From Sinomonas cyclohexanicum (lineage in GTDB: Bacteria > Actinomycetota > Actinomycetes > Actinomycetales > Micrococcaceae): a stretch of 64,000 nucleotides of DNA. The notes beneath the pieces are model-generated. The model was not told the origin of the DNA. It made no database searches and was given only the letters and a program-made list of their open reading frames with translations. Shown here piece by piece: positions 48,446 to 58,677 of the stretch; within the stretch, counting starts at the first letter, position 1; the number at the start of each line of letters is the position of its first letter. A program made the position numbers and the translations under genes. The stretch lies in assembly GCF_020886775.1 (NCBI RefSeq), contig NZ_AP024525.1:4278001-4342000 (forward strand). The letters are read 5' to 3'.

Positions 48446-48676
48446 ATGACCCACTTCACCACGACCGTGCACGTCGATGGGATGACCTGCGGCCACTGCG
48501 TCGCCTCGGTCACCGAGGAGATCGAGGCACTCGACGGCGTTGAGGGCGTGTCGATCGACCTCAACGCCGGGGGCCTCTCCGAGGTGACCATCAGCTCGGA
48601 CCGCAAGCTCAAGCACGAGTCCATCAGCGAGGCCGTCGCGGAGGCGGGCTACGTCATGGTGGACAACAACGCCTAA
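48446..48676 (+). CDS. copZ: Copper chaperone CopZ (HMA domain)
   Basis: The protein has 76 residues from ATG 48446 with AAGGAG upstream. [20 protein letters not shown] has the MxCxxC Cu(I) site of the heavy-metal-associated fold. It carries copper to CopA, whose gene begins five bases later. The same frame is open further upstream from ATG 48353 and would add a CCGSDCCGG-containing extension (see findings). Confidence 0.92.
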   Translation: MTHFTTTVHVDGMTCGHCVASVTEEIEALDGVEGVSIDLNAGGLSEVTISSDRKLKHESISEAVAEAGYVMVDNNA

Positions 48677-48680
48677 GTCC

Positions 48681-51044
48681 ATGGACCTGCGCACCCCAGT
48701 CCAGCTCCCCCGGATTGTCGAACTCGACATCGAGGGCATGACCTGCGCCTCGTGCGTCAATCGCATCGAGCGCAAGCTCGGCAAGATCGACGGCGTGCAT
48801 GCGTCCGTCAACCTCCCCCTTGAGTCGGCGCGCGTCGAGGTGCCGTCCGGCGTCACGGACGAGCAGTTGCTCGCCACCGTCACCGCCGCGGGCTACACGG
48901 CCCGGGTCAAGGACGCCGACCGCCGCAGCGGCGGGATGAACGCCGACGGCGACCCGGCGCCGTCGTCAGCACACCCCAGCGAGGTACCGGAGGCAACACC
49001 TGAACCCCGGCCGGTGGACTCGCCGGTGAGGCGCACGGCGGCGGACCGGCTGCTGCCCAGGCTTGCGGTGGCCGCCGCGCTGACGATCCCGGTCGTGCTC
49101 ATTTCCATGGTGCCCGCCGCACAGTTCGGCAACTGGGGCTGGTGGGTCGCGGCGCTCACTCTGCCCGTCGCGACGTGGTCGGCGTGGCCCTTCCACCGAG
49201 TCGCGGCGGTCAACGCGAGGCATGGGGCCTCAACGATGGACACCCTCGTCTCGATCGGAGTCGCGGCCGCGTATCTGTACTCGGTGGTAGAACTCCTGCT
49301 CGACCCGCGTATGACGGAGCACCCGGGCATGGATATGGGCGGCGCCGCGCTCTACTTCGAAACCGCCGCCGTGGTGACGACCTTCCTACTGCTCGGGCGC
49401 TGGCTCGAGGCCCGGGCGAAGGCCCGAGCCGGCGATGCGCTACGTGCTCTTCTGGACCGGGGCGCGAAGCGCGCGACACTGCTGCGGGACGGGATGGAGC
49501 GCGAAATCCCGGCTGACCAGCTCGTCCCCGGCGACCTCTTCGTGGTGAGGCCCGGCGAGAAGATCGCGACCGACGGCGTGGTGCGTTCGGGCGCATCTGC
49601 CGTCGACGCGTCGCTGATCACCGGCGAGTCCGTGCCGGTCGAGGTCACCGTCGGCTCCGCCGTGACGGGCGCAACCGTCAACACGTCCGGGAGACTCGTG
49701 GTTGAGGCGACCCGGGTCGGCTCCGACACCACACTTGCCGCAATGGCCCGGCTCGTCTCGGAGGCGCAGACCGGCAAGGCACCCATTGCCCGGCTGGCAG
49801 ACCGGATCAGCGGCGTGTTCGTTCCCGTAGTCCTCGTCCTCGCCGCTGTGACGTTCTTGCTCTGGCTCGTGCTCAGCGGATCCCTGCCGGCCGCGTTCAC
49901 CGCGGCGGTCGCGGTGCTCGTCATCGCGTGCCCGTGCGCGCTCGGACTCGCCACCCCCGTAGGGCTGCTCGCGGGCAGCGGACGCGGCTCGCAGCTGGGC
50001 ATCCTCATCCGCGGTCCGCAGGTCCTCGAGGACACCCGGGGTGTGGACACGATCGTGCTGGACAAGACCGGCACGGTGACCACTGGGCGCCTCGCGCTGG
50101 ACTCGGTCGACACATTCGGGCCCTGGGACCGGGACGCGCTCCTCCGGCTCGCCGGCGCCGTGGAGGCTGCCAGCGAGCACCCGCTCGCCCGGGCGATTGC
50201 CGCCGCAGTTCCTACTGCGGCACCCGCGGCCACGCAGGCCGCCGCTGCCCACTCGGCTCACGCGGTCTCGCACGACGGCGGGACCCTGGCTGACGTTGCC
50301 GGCTTCCGGTCCGCTCCCGGCGGCGGTGTGGAGGGAACGGTCGAGGGGCACCTCGTGCTCGTCGGACGGACCGATTGGATCACCGAGCGCGCCGCCGCCC
50401 CGGACGATGCCCAGGCCGCGCGGTTCGCCGAGCGGGAGGCGGGCGGGTCCACCGCCGTATGGGTCGCCGTCGACGGCCGGATTGCCGGGATACTCAGCCT
50501 GCGGGACACCGTGAAACAGGGCTCAGCAGCTGGGATCGCGCGGCTCAAGAACCTCGGGCTGCGGCCAGTGCTCATCACCGGAGACAACGCCGCCGTCGCC
50601 ACGCGCGTCGCGGCGGAGGTCGGAATCGCGCCGGAAGACGTCCAGGCCGGCGTGCGGCCCGAGGGCAAGGTCGAGGCGGTCAAGCGCCTACAGGCTGCCG
50701 GCGCAAGGGTGGCGATGGCCGGCGACGGCGTCAATGACGCACCCGCACTCGCCCAGGCAGACCTCGGCATCGCCATGGGTTCCGGCACGGACGTGGCACG
50801 CGAGGCCGCCGAGCTCACGGTCATGGGTGACGACCTCGGTCAGGTGGCCACCGCGATCGAGCTTTCCCGGCGCACCCTGAAGATCATCAAGCAGAACCTG
50901 TTCTGGGCGTTCTTCTACAACACGATCGGCATCCCCGTCGCGGCGCTCGGGCTCCTGAACCCCATGCTCGCAGGTGCAGCGATGGCGGCGAGCTCCGTCC
51001 TCGTTGTCACCAACTCGCTGCGGCTCACCCGGTTCCACCGCTAG
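48681..51044 (+). CDS. copA: Copper-translocating P-type ATPase
   Basis: The protein has 787 residues. An N-terminal HMA domain ([20 protein letters not shown]) is followed by membrane segments, the actuator motif ITGESVP, the CPC channel motif [15 protein letters not shown], the phosphorylation site DKTGTVTTG, an SEHPLA motif and [20 protein letters not shown]. It exports Cu(I) using ATP. An Ala/His-rich insertion with [15 protein letters not shown] lies in the nucleotide-binding region. Third gene of the csoR operon. Confidence 0.95.
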   Translation: MDLRTPVQLPRIVELDIEGMTCASCVNRIERKLGKIDGVHASVNLPLESARVEVPSGVTDEQLLATVTAAGYTARVKDADRRSGGMNADGDPAPSSAHPSEVPEATPEPRPVDSPVRRTAADRLLPRLAVAAALTIPVVLISMVPAAQFGNWGWWVAALTLPVATWSAWPFHRVAAVNARHGASTMDTLVSIGVAAAYLYSVVELLLDPRMTEHPGMDMGGAALYFETAAVVTTFLLLGRWLEARAKARAGDALRALLDRGAKRATLLRDGMEREIPADQLVPGDLFVVRPGEKIATDGVVRSGASAVDASLITGESVPVEVTVGSAVTGATVNTSGRLVVEATRVGSDTTLAAMARLVSEAQTGKAPIARLADRISGVFVPVVLVLAAVTFLLWLVLSGSLPAAFTAAVAVLVIACPCALGLATPVGLLAGSGRGSQLGILIRGPQVLEDTRGVDTIVLDKTGTVTTGRLALDSVDTFGPWDRDALLRLAGAVEAASEHPLARAIAAAVPTAAPAATQAAAAHSAHAVSHDGGTLADVAGFRSAPGGGVEGTVEGHLVLVGRTDWITERAAAPDDAQAARFAEREAGGSTAVWVAVDGRIAGILSLRDTVKQGSAAGIARLKNLGLRPVLITGDNAAVATRVAAEVGIAPEDVQAGVRPEGKVEAVKRLQAAGARVAMAGDGVNDAPALAQADLGIAMGSGTDVAREAAELTVMGDDLGQVATAIELSRRTLKIIKQNLFWAFFYNTIGIPVAALGLLNPMLAGAAMAASSVLVVTNSLRLTRFHR

Positions 51045-51253
51045 CGCCACCTTCTCGGGTACGCAAACCCCCGCCCACCGCTGTTCCGGGAGCGTCAGCT
51101 CTACCGCACGCCCATCTCGGGAACGCGCCATCGCGCCCACCGCAGGCTCGGGCGCGCACGACGTCGGCCAAGGGTCCTCATCCGTGCGGGACACCCACCG
51201 TCCCGCGTACCCGAGAGGACCCACGGCGCGGCCTCGCGTACCCGAGACGGGAA

Positions 51254-51526
51254 TCAGGCGGTGCCGAAGCGGACCTCCGCGCGGGCCTTGGCCTTGGCAG
51301 CCTCGGCCTCGCGATTGCGCGGCGGAGCAGTCGTGACCAGATCTTCGAGGAGGTGCCCGGTGATGTGCGCGATCTCCGCGACGGCCCGGTTGAAGGCCTC
51401 CTCATTGGCCTTGGACGGGTGCGTGCTGCCGCTCACCTTGCGGACGTACTGCAGGGCGGCGGCGTGTACCTCCTCGTTCGTGGCGTGCGGCTCGAAGTTG
51501 TGCAGGACCTTGATGTTGCGGCACAT
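51254..51526 (-). CDS. DUF2277-family protein
   Basis: The protein has 90 residues from ATG 51524-51526. MCRNIKVLHNFEPHATNEEV, then HAAALQYVRKVSGSTHPSKA, is the family signature, with the N-terminal MCRNIK invariant. Function unknown; widely conserved in actinobacteria. It may be co-transcribed with the EamA gene, which ends ten bases upstream. The 209 bases between copA and its end contain only inverted TCTCGGGTACGC/GCGTACCCGAGA repeats. Confidence 0.9.
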   Translation of the reverse strand: MCRNIKVLHNFEPHATNEEVHAAALQYVRKVSGSTHPSKANEEAFNRAVAEIAHITGHLLEDLVTTAPPRNREAEAAKAKARAEVRFGTA

Positions 51527-51536
51527 GCCCACAAGG

Positions 51537-52562
51537 CTACGCGGGCCGCTCCGCGATGGGCAGGGCCCCCGTGGCCAGGTCCACGGCGGGGAGGGCCTCG
51601 GGGGCAGAATCGAGGATCATGCCCTCGCCCTGCACGGCGGGAGCCCGGAGCTCATCGGCGCGAACCATGACGACGCCGCCGACGATCAGAGCCCCGCCGA
51701 AGAACTGCATCGGGCCCGGGACATCTCCGATCAGGATCCACGAGGCGATCACCGAGAACAGCACCTCGGTCAGGGAGACGAAGCTCGCGACCTTGGATCC
51801 AAGCCGCTGCGTGCCGATGATCCCCAGCGTGTACGCGACAACGGCGGCCACGAGCGTGATGCCCGCGAGCGGCACGATCCAGGAAACCTCGCCGCCGAAC
51901 AGCTCGACGCCGGCGAACGTCGCGCTCACGGGCAAGAGCCCGACGACCGCGAGCACCGCGAGCGTCAGCGCGCCGAACAGCATCCCGCCGGCCACAGTCA
52001 CGAACGGCGGCAGGACGCCGTCAGACTTCGCGGAGAGCACGAAGTACACCGCGAGGCAGACCGCCGCGCCGACACCCCACAGGACCCCGACAGGGTCGAC
52101 CCGCTGAGCGCTCAGGAGATCGAGCACGAGCGCGAGACCCAGCATGGCGACGACAGTGCCGATCATCGTGAGGGTCCCGGGGCGACGCCGCGAGCGCGCC
52201 CACACCCAGCCCACGAGGATGATCGGCGCGAGGTACTCGAGCATGAGCGCGACCGGAGGGCTCATCCGCGCCACGGCGTTGAAGTAGAAGAACTGGCACA
52301 TCGCGATCGCAACAGCACCGTACCCGGCCATGAGGGCCACGCCGCCGCGGAGCCTGCCCCACTGCCCGCGCATCATCCACGCTGCGGGGACGACCATGAT
52401 GAGCGCCGCCAGGCCGATCCGCGCGCCGACCACAGCACCCGGGGTCCAGCCTGCCTCGAGGAGGGACTTGCCCAGCGCCCCGGAGCTCCCGAAAGTCGCG
52501 GCGGACAGGACAGCGTAGACGAGTCCGGATGCGGACCGGTTTCGGGACAGCGTGGACAGCAC
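51537..52562 (-). CDS. EamA/DMT-family transporter
   Basis: The protein has 341 residues from GTG 52560-52562, chosen because GGGAGG lies six bases upstream; an ATG at 52589 is less well placed. It has ten predicted membrane segments in two EamA repeats, e.g. AVLSAATFGSSGALGKSLLE and TEVLFSVIASWILIGDVPGP. Such proteins export amino acids or other small metabolites. It is divergent from the CGNR regulator, which probably controls it. Confidence 0.9.
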   Translation of the reverse strand: MLSTLSRNRSASGLVYAVLSAATFGSSGALGKSLLEAGWTPGAVVGARIGLAALIMVVPAAWMMRGQWGRLRGGVALMAGYGAVAIAMCQFFYFNAVARMSPPVALMLEYLAPIILVGWVWARSRRRPGTLTMIGTVVAMLGLALVLDLLSAQRVDPVGVLWGVGAAVCLAVYFVLSAKSDGVLPPFVTVAGGMLFGALTLAVLAVVGLLPVSATFAGVELFGGEVSWIVPLAGITLVAAVVAYTLGIIGTQRLGSKVASFVSLTEVLFSVIASWILIGDVPGPMQFFGGALIVGGVVMVRADELRAPAVQGEGMILDSAPEALPAVDLATGALPIAERPA

Positions 52563-52644
52563 GGGGCACCTCCCAAGGGGTCGTGTCATGGGTCAAACAT
52601 GGGTATGGTAATGACAGTACGGCCCCCACACGTCAGGAGTCAAC

Positions 52645-53199
52645 ATGATCTTCGCCCATGACACCGAGGTGGCGCTCCGCAGCGTGGTCAACCTCGTCAA
52701 CACGGTCGATCCCCTGGACCCCGAGGGCGGCGAGCAGCTCGCCACAGTCGCCGACCTGGACCGCTTCCTCGACGAGGAGGAGTTCACGGGCTCCCGCACG
52801 CACGACGCCGCGGAGCTGGCTGCCGTGCGCACGCTGCGGTCTCGCCTGAGGGGCCTGTGGGACGCGACCGAGGACGAGGCCGTGGAGCTCGTCAACGCGC
52901 TCCTGCGCGAGGCCCACGCCCTGCCGCAGCTCGTCAAGCACGACCACTGGGACTGGCACCTCCACGCGACCACGCCCGAGGCACCGCTTGCCGAGCGCAT
53001 GGGCACCGAGGCGGCCATGGCATTCGTGGACGTCATCCGGGCGCAGGAGGGAGACCGGCTGCGGATCTGCGCGGCCGAGGACTGCGGGGCGGTGCTGATC
53101 GACCTGTCGAAGAACAGGTCCAAGAGGTACTGCGACACCGGGAACTGCGCCAACCGCGCCCACGTGCGCGCCTACCGGGAGCGCAAGGCGGCAAGCTGA
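52645..53199 (+). CDS. CGNR zinc-finger/ABATE-domain regulator
   Basis: The protein has 184 residues. The N-terminal ABATE domain includes SVVNLVNTVDP, and the C-terminal zinc finger RICAAEDCGAVLIDLSKNRS then KRYCDTGNCANRAHVRAYRE has the four Cys and the CxNR motif. It is thought to be a stress-related DNA-binding regulator. Divergent pairing with the EamA transporter over an 82-base gap is typical. Confidence 0.92.
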   Translation: MIFAHDTEVALRSVVNLVNTVDPLDPEGGEQLATVADLDRFLDEEEFTGSRTHDAAELAAVRTLRSRLRGLWDATEDEAVELVNALLREAHALPQLVKHDHWDWHLHATTPEAPLAERMGTEAAMAFVDVIRAQEGDRLRICAAEDCGAVLIDLSKNRSKRYCDTGNCANRAHVRAYRERKAAS

Positions 53200-53251
53200 C
53201 GGCTACGCCCGCGCCGGCAGCCGGCGTCGCGCGAGCACGTCTGGCTGGGGC

Positions 53252-53656
53252 TCAGGCCTTGGCGCCGGGACCCTCGCCGTCTGCTTTGCCTTCGGAGGTC
53301 GGGGCGTCATCCTCGGGGGAACCGCCGGCCTGCGGCTCCGCGCCGCCCTCCTCCTCGGCCGACTGCCCAGTCTGCCGCGGCCGCTTGACACGGTCCTCCG
53401 AGCGGAGGTTCACGCCGTCGCCGTGGCCGAGGTGCTCGGCGTTCTCCTTGTAGCTCATCGACATCATCGCGGCGAAGACCAGGCACACGATGAACGCGAT
53501 CCCGAATGCGGCGAACGCGAGGTCGTAGCGGAGCCCGTTGGCGGTGCCTCCGGATGCTGCGAACAGCACCACGACAAAGGCGATCGCGCCGAAGAATGCG
53601 GAGAACATCAGCGGGCCCTTGATCCCGACACGGGGGCCACGCGGCGAATCAGACAT
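53252..53656 (-). CDS. Small membrane protein with acidic tail
   Basis: The protein has 134 residues with two membrane helices (GPLMFSAFFGAIAFVVVLFA and AFAAFGIAFIVCLVFAAMMS) followed by a hydrophilic, Glu/Gly-rich and probably disordered tail. I do not recognise a family, although similar two-helix proteins are common in Arthrobacter. Nothing in the context indicates a role. Confidence 0.75.
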   Translation of the reverse strand: MSDSPRGPRVGIKGPLMFSAFFGAIAFVVVLFAASGGTANGLRYDLAFAAFGIAFIVCLVFAAMMSMSYKENAEHLGHGDGVNLRSEDRVKRPRQTGQSAEEEGGAEPQAGGSPEDDAPTSEGKADGEGPGAKA

Positions 53657-53719
53657 GGGCCCTCCTCAGGCGTCCGGGGGAAGAAGATGTGCTTCTACGC
53701 GGGGTAGAACACATCGATT

Positions 53720-54346
53720 CTAGGCCACCGGACCGGCGGCGGCGGAATCGTGCCTCAGGCTCAGGCCCGCGATCGCCAGCAGGACGCCCGTGATGATGGC
53801 CGCGCCACCCGCCACTCCGAGGAGCGCGTGCGCCCCCATGCCGGCGAAGAACGGCACCAGGATCGCGGCGCCGAGATGCACGACGCCGGTGATCACCTCG
53901 TCGCGCGAGAGCGGGCTCCGGCCTCGGCCGGCGACTCCGCCGACAAGGTCCGAGATCCCGGTCAGGGCGAGCGCGATGGCGGCGCCCGCACCGATGACCA
54001 CGGTGTCCGGGGCCGCGACGAGTCCAAGCCCGATCGCCGCTGCGAGGCCATAGGCCGCTGAGACGGTCGCCCGGACGCCACCGGAGGGACGGCCAGCCGG
54101 ATCCGCGGTGCGTGCCTGGCGTCGCAGCAGCCACGTGCGGGCCACCGCGAGCCCCACGAAGTACCCCGCGAGGCAGCACGCCGCCCCGAACGCTGTCGGC
54201 GCCCCCCAGAACACCGTCACGGCACCGAACGCGAGGGCCACCGCGGCGCGGAGCAGCAGGGGAGGGGCGAGCACGCGCCGTCGCGCGTCGGGGGCCGATG
54301 CGGCGGCAGCCTCGGCCGAGGGCGGGGTGGAGGGGGTCTCAGGCAC
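53720..54346 (-). CDS. Uncharacterised integral membrane protein
   Basis: The protein has 208 residues. A disordered Pro/Ala-rich start (MPETPSTPPSAEAAAASAPD) precedes about five or six membrane segments such as AAIGLGLVAAPDTVVIGAGA. It resembles the HdeD/DUF308 type of small membrane proteins only in general layout. It lies 13 bases beyond the MATE gene on the same strand and could be co-transcribed with it. Confidence 0.75.
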   Translation of the reverse strand: MPETPSTPPSAEAAAASAPDARRRVLAPPLLLRAAVALAFGAVTVFWGAPTAFGAACCLAGYFVGLAVARTWLLRRQARTADPAGRPSGGVRATVSAAYGLAAAIGLGLVAAPDTVVIGAGAAIALALTGISDLVGGVAGRGRSPLSRDEVITGVVHLGAAILVPFFAGMGAHALLGVAGGAAIITGVLLAIAGLSLRHDSAAAGPVA

Positions 54347-54359
54347 GCGTCAAGTCTAG

Positions 54360-55730
54360 TCAGTGCGCTCCGAGCACCATCCATGAGTCACCCCGCGCAC
54401 GCAGGCCTAGCGTCGCGGCGCGCGCGAGCATGTACCCGCCGGCGAAGGCCGCCCACAGCCACATGAGCCCGGCCGGGCCACCGACGCCGGACGTGCCGAC
54501 CCACACCAGGAGCGGCGCGTAGACCACGAGGTTGAGGACGCCCGCGAGCGCGAGATACCGCGCGTCCCCGGCGCCGATGAGGACGCCGTCGAGCACGAAT
54601 ACGTACCCGCACACAGGCTGGCTCAGGGCCAGCACGAGGAGGGCCGGAAGGAGCGCCTCATGCACCTGAAGGTCCGGCGTGAAGACCCAACCGATCCACG
54701 GCGCCGCGGCGGCGAGCACCGCCCCGGTCAGCAGCCCGTAGCCCAGCGACCACCGCACCATGGTCCCCGTGAGCTCGCGGGCCCTCGCGGCACGGGACGC
54801 CCCGAGCTCCTTGCCGATGAGGGCCTGGGCGGCGATCGCGAGGGCATCCAGGGCGAACGCAAGGAAGCTGAAGAGGGTCATGGCCAGCTGGTGCGCCGCG
54901 AGGTTGGTGGCCCCCTGCTGGGCGGCCACCACCACGGCCGCGAGGATCGCGGCGCGAAGCGTGAGCGTGCGGAGCATGAGCCACGAGCCCACGTGCGCGG
55001 CGCCGAGCACCCCTCGCCGGCTCGGCACGACGCCGACGCCCTCGTGGCGCATCCGGCGCAGCACGATGGCGACGTACACCGCGGCCATGCCCAGCTGCGC
55101 GATGCTCGTGCCGATCGCCGACCCGGCAATGCCCCAGCCGATCCCATAGACGAACAGCAGGTTGAGCACGATGTTCCCCGTGAAACCGACGGTCGCGACC
55201 ACGAGTGGGGTCCGCGTGTCCTGCAGCCCGCGCAAGGCCCCCGTGCCGGCGAAGACGAGGAGCATTCCCACGAGGCCTGGCATGGACCACACCAGGTAGT
55301 CCACCGCGTAGCCGTGCACGGCGCCCGAGCCGCCGAGGAGCGCGATCATCGATGGCGCGAACGCCCAGCTGAGCGCCGCGAGGGCGAGGCCGAGCAGCAG
55401 CGCGAGCCACGCGCCGTCGCGCGCGGCCGCCATCGCGTGGCCCATCTTCCCCGCGCCGAGGTAGCGAGCCACGGCCGGGCCCGTGCCGTAGGCGAGGAAC
55501 ACCATGAGCCCGACGGCGGTCTGAAGCACCGTCGTGGCGAGGCCGAGGCCGGCAAGCTGGTCGACGCCGAGGTGCCCCACGATCGCCGAGTCGGCCAGCA
55601 GGAACATCGGCTCGGCGATGAGCGCGAAGAACGCGGGCACGGCGAGGCGCAGGATCTCGCGTGCCGTGGACCGCTCGGCCACCCGAGTGCCTCCGTTTCC
55701 TGCGGTGCCGTGCTCTGCCGCGTACTCCAT
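54360..55730 (-). CDS. MATE-family efflux transporter (DinF-like)
   Basis: The protein has 456 residues from ATG 55728-55730 (MEYAAEHG). It has twelve membrane segments, with ILRLAVPAFFALIAEPMFLL, ADSAIVGHLGVDQLAGLGLA in the first half and AHQLAMTLFSFLAFALDALA in the second, typical of the DinF branch. It exports drugs or other cations using a sodium or proton gradient. The frame continues upstream to 55760 without a better start. Confidence 0.93.
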   Translation of the reverse strand: MEYAAEHGTAGNGGTRVAERSTAREILRLAVPAFFALIAEPMFLLADSAIVGHLGVDQLAGLGLATTVLQTAVGLMVFLAYGTGPAVARYLGAGKMGHAMAAARDGAWLALLLGLALAALSWAFAPSMIALLGGSGAVHGYAVDYLVWSMPGLVGMLLVFAGTGALRGLQDTRTPLVVATVGFTGNIVLNLLFVYGIGWGIAGSAIGTSIAQLGMAAVYVAIVLRRMRHEGVGVVPSRRGVLGAAHVGSWLMLRTLTLRAAILAAVVVAAQQGATNLAAHQLAMTLFSFLAFALDALAIAAQALIGKELGASRAARARELTGTMVRWSLGYGLLTGAVLAAAAPWIGWVFTPDLQVHEALLPALLVLALSQPVCGYVFVLDGVLIGAGDARYLALAGVLNLVVYAPLLVWVGTSGVGGPAGLMWLWAAFAGGYMLARAATLGLRARGDSWMVLGAH

Positions 55731-55819
55731 GCGACCCACTGTAGGCGGGGGCACCGACAAGACTCGACGGGATCCCGGGGTCTGGACGCCCCACCCGATT
55801 TGGAGTTAGTCTCGTTAAC

Positions 55820-56487
55820 ATGAAATCGGAGGGCGGGCGGCAGGCAGAGCCCGAGGCCAGCGCGGAGGTCCCGACCCGGGCCGAAGCCGGGTCCGGGACG
55901 CGGCCCTACGTCATGACCAGGCGCGCCTCCGCCGCCGAGGACACCCGCGTACGCATCCTGGACGCCATGGGCGAGCTCTTCCTCGAGCGGCCCCTCGCCC
56001 AGATCACGCTCGGCCAGGTCGCGGAGCGCGCGGGGGTCACGGTCCAGACGGTCATCCGGCGCTTCGGCGACAAGGACGGACTGACGCGGCCGCGGCAGCC
56101 CACGGTCTCAGCGCTGTAGCGAACACGAGGGACGCCGCCCCCGTGGGGGACCTGCGCGGCGCCCTCGAGAACCTCACCGAGCACTATGAGACCTCCAGCC
56201 GCCTCGCCCTCAAGATGCTCGCCGAGGAGCACGACTCCCCCGTCATGGAGGAGATCACCGGTCGCGGCCGCGCCTACCACCGTGCGTGGTGCGAGCGGGT
56301 CTTCGCGCCCTCGCTTGACGGGCTGGCCGGCGCCGAACGCGCGCGCCGCCTCGCCCAGTTCGTCGCCGTGTGCGACGTCTACACCTGGAAGCTGCTCCGC
56401 CTCGACGCGGGACTGAGCCGCCCCCAGTACATCGTCGCCCTCACCGAGCTCCTCGAGCCGCTCCTCGGCCCCGGACCCACACACTAG
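55820..56487 (+). pseudogene. TetR-family regulator with a single-base frameshift
   Basis: The N-terminal frame has a TetR helix-turn-helix (RILDAMGELFLERPLAQITL then VAERAGVTVQTVIRRFGDKD) but ends at 56119. Reading shifts near 56082: GGACTGACGCGG would need one more base (e.g. GGACTCGACGCG) to continue as DAAAAAHGLSAVANTRDAAP and join the second ORF (GDLRGALENLTEHYETSSRL) to 56487. It lies just before the glycosyltransferase and probably regulates it. Real inactivation or a sequence error. Confidence 0.8.
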
Positions 56488-56496
56488 AAGGTCGCC

Positions 56497-57804
56497 ATGG
56501 CCACCGTCCTCGCCTACACGTCACCGGCACTGGGGCACCTCTTCCCCATGATGCCGCTCCTGCTTGAGCTCGCCGGGCGCGGGCACCGGGTCCATGTGCG
56601 CACGCTCGCCTCACAGGTCGGGCTCGTGCGCGATCACGGGCTCGACGCCGAGCCGATCGACCCGGGCATCGAGGCGATCGAGCACCACGACTTCGGCGCC
56701 CGCACTGCGATCGAGGCCCTCTCGGCCACTGGCGACGTCTTCGCGCGCCGCGCCGGGCTCGACGCACCGGACCTCGAACGCGCCGTGGGCGCCGTACGGC
56801 CGGACGTCCTCGTCGTCGACATCAACCCGTGGGGCGCCCGGCTTGCGGCCGAGGCGTGGGGCGGCCCGTGGGTGACCTTCAGCCCGTACATCCCGCCGAT
56901 CCGTGCCGCGGGGACACCGCCCTTCGGCCCGGGCCTCGCCCCGATGCGCGGGCCGCTGGGCAGGCTCCGCGACGCTGTGCTGCGGCCGCTCATCCTCGGA
57001 CAGGTCGAGAAGCGCTTCCTGCCGGGCATCAACGCCGTTCGCGCGGCGCGGGGCCTCGCGCCGGTCGCGGACGTGGACGCATTCTTCCGCTCGGCGCCCG
57101 TCATGCTCGTCACGACCTCCGAGCCGTTCGACTATCCCCACTCCGACTGGCTCCCCGCGGTCCGCTCGATCGGCGCCCTGCCGTGGGAGCCGCCGTCGGC
57201 CGTGCCGGCATGGGTCGAGGAGCCCGGGGACCCGTTCGTCCTCGTCACGACCTCCTCCGAGTACCAGGCCGACGAGTCCCTCGCCCGGGCCGCGGTCGAG
57301 GGGCTCGCCGGAGAGCCCTACCGGGTCGTCGTGACGATGCCGGCAGGGGTCTCGGACCTCGGTCCGCTGCCCGCGAACGCCCGGGTGGAGCGGTTCGTGC
57401 CCCACTCGGCGGTCCTCGCCCGGGCCGCCGTCGCCGTGACGCACGGCGGGATGGGGGCCACGCAGAAGGCGCTCGCCGCGGGCGTGCCCTGCGTGGCGGT
57501 CCCGTTCGGCCGGGACCAGCCCGAGGTGGCCGCGCGCGTGGTGCGCTCCGGCGCCGGGGTGCGCGTGGCCAAGGGCAGACTCACTCCCGAACGGCTCCGC
57601 GAGGCCGTCCGGCGCGCGGCCGGGATGGCCGACGGCGCGCTCCGGGTCTCCGCCGGATACCGCGCCGCGGGCGGGGCTGCTGCAGGTGCCGATGCCGTCG
57701 AGGAGCTCCTCGGGCCATCCGGGGAACGGGCCCATCGACGCAACCCAGCGCCTCGCCGCAACCCAGCGCCCGAATCGGCCACGGAGCGCGCGGATCGCCC
57801 GTGA
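56497..57804 (+). CDS. GT1/MGT-family glycosyltransferase
   Basis: The protein has 435 residues. The start MATVLAYTSPALGHLFPMMP is the acceptor domain opening; the donor motif is THGGMGATQKALAAGVPCVA then VPFGRDQPEVAARV. Such enzymes transfer a sugar from a nucleotide donor to macrolides, sterols or carotenoids. The C-terminus carries a repeated RRNPAP. It lies nine bases after the TetR remnant and 66 before a methyltransferase, so the pair may modify one natural or foreign compound. Confidence 0.9.
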   Translation: MATVLAYTSPALGHLFPMMPLLLELAGRGHRVHVRTLASQVGLVRDHGLDAEPIDPGIEAIEHHDFGARTAIEALSATGDVFARRAGLDAPDLERAVGAVRPDVLVVDINPWGARLAAEAWGGPWVTFSPYIPPIRAAGTPPFGPGLAPMRGPLGRLRDAVLRPLILGQVEKRFLPGINAVRAARGLAPVADVDAFFRSAPVMLVTTSEPFDYPHSDWLPAVRSIGALPWEPPSAVPAWVEEPGDPFVLVTTSSEYQADESLARAAVEGLAGEPYRVVVTMPAGVSDLGPLPANARVERFVPHSAVLARAAVAVTHGGMGATQKALAAGVPCVAVPFGRDQPEVAARVVRSGAGVRVAKGRLTPERLREAVRRAAGMADGALRVSAGYRAAGGAAAGADAVEELLGPSGERAHRRNPAPRRNPAPESATERADRP

Positions 57805-57870
57805 CCTGTGTCGGCCTGCGGGACGGGGCCTCCTCTGGCCGGGGCGCCGGGCCGGTCCCATACTGATCGC

Positions 57871-58674
57871 ATGTCCGCCGACGCAGCCTTCACAGGTTCC
57901 ATGCCCGAGCTCTATGACACCATCCTCGTTCCCATGATGTTCACGGACTTCGCCGAGGACCTCGCGGCGGAGGTCGCCTCCATCGACCCCGCCGACGTCC
58001 TTGAGACGGCGGCTGGGACCGGAGTCCTGACCCGGGAGCTGCACCGCATCCTCCCGGGGGCCACAATCACCGCGACCGACCTCAATCCGGCGATGCTCGC
58101 CCAGGCCGCCAAGTCCCTTCCGGCCTCGGACAGCGTGCGCTGGCAGCAGGCCGACGCCCAGGCGCTCCCGTTCGAGGACGCCTCCTTCGACGCCGTGATG
58201 AACCAGTTCGGCATCATGTTCTTCCCCGACCGGCACCGTGCGTATGCGGAGGCGCGCCGGGTCCTGCGGCCGGGCGGGCGGCTCTCGGCTGCGGTCTGGG
58301 GCGAGCTCGAGGACAACGAGGCGAGCCTCCTCGTCGAGCACACCCTCAGGTCCCTGTTCCCCGAACGGCCGCCGCAGTTCTTCCGCCGGGTGCCGTTCGC
58401 GTACACGGACCCTGAATTGATCAGCTCCGAGCTCGAGGGCGCCGGCTTCTCGGACGTAGCGGTCCGCACGGTCGAGCACCGCAGCGCTCCGGCCTCGGCC
58501 CGCGACATCGCCGTCTCGCACCTGCGGGGCACTCCGCTCGCGAACGAGCTGTCCGAGGGCTACGGCGACCCCGACAAGGTCACCGACGAGGTAGCCCGGC
58601 TCCTCGAGGCACGGTTCAGAGGCGTGCCGTTCGCGGGCAGGACCTCGGCGGTTTTCTTCACAGGCGTCGCCTGA
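57871..58674 (+). CDS. Class I SAM-dependent methyltransferase
   Basis: The protein has 267 residues from ATG 57871 (MSADAAFTGS). Motif I is VLETAAGTGVLTRELHRILP, followed by ATDLNPAML, the ADAQALPFEDASFDAVMNQF segment and RVLRPGGRLSAAVWGE, the usual UbiE/Methyltransf_11 layout. The acceptor is unknown. The frame is open to 57808 but without a ribosome site. It is probably co-transcribed with the glycosyltransferase. Confidence 0.9.
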   Translation: MSADAAFTGSMPELYDTILVPMMFTDFAEDLAAEVASIDPADVLETAAGTGVLTRELHRILPGATITATDLNPAMLAQAAKSLPASDSVRWQQADAQALPFEDASFDAVMNQFGIMFFPDRHRAYAEARRVLRPGGRLSAAVWGELEDNEASLLVEHTLRSLFPERPPQFFRRVPFAYTDPELISSELEGAGFSDVAVRTVEHRSAPASARDIAVSHLRGTPLANELSEGYGDPDKVTDEVARLLEARFRGVPFAGRTSAVFFTGVA

Positions 58675-58677
58675 GCC

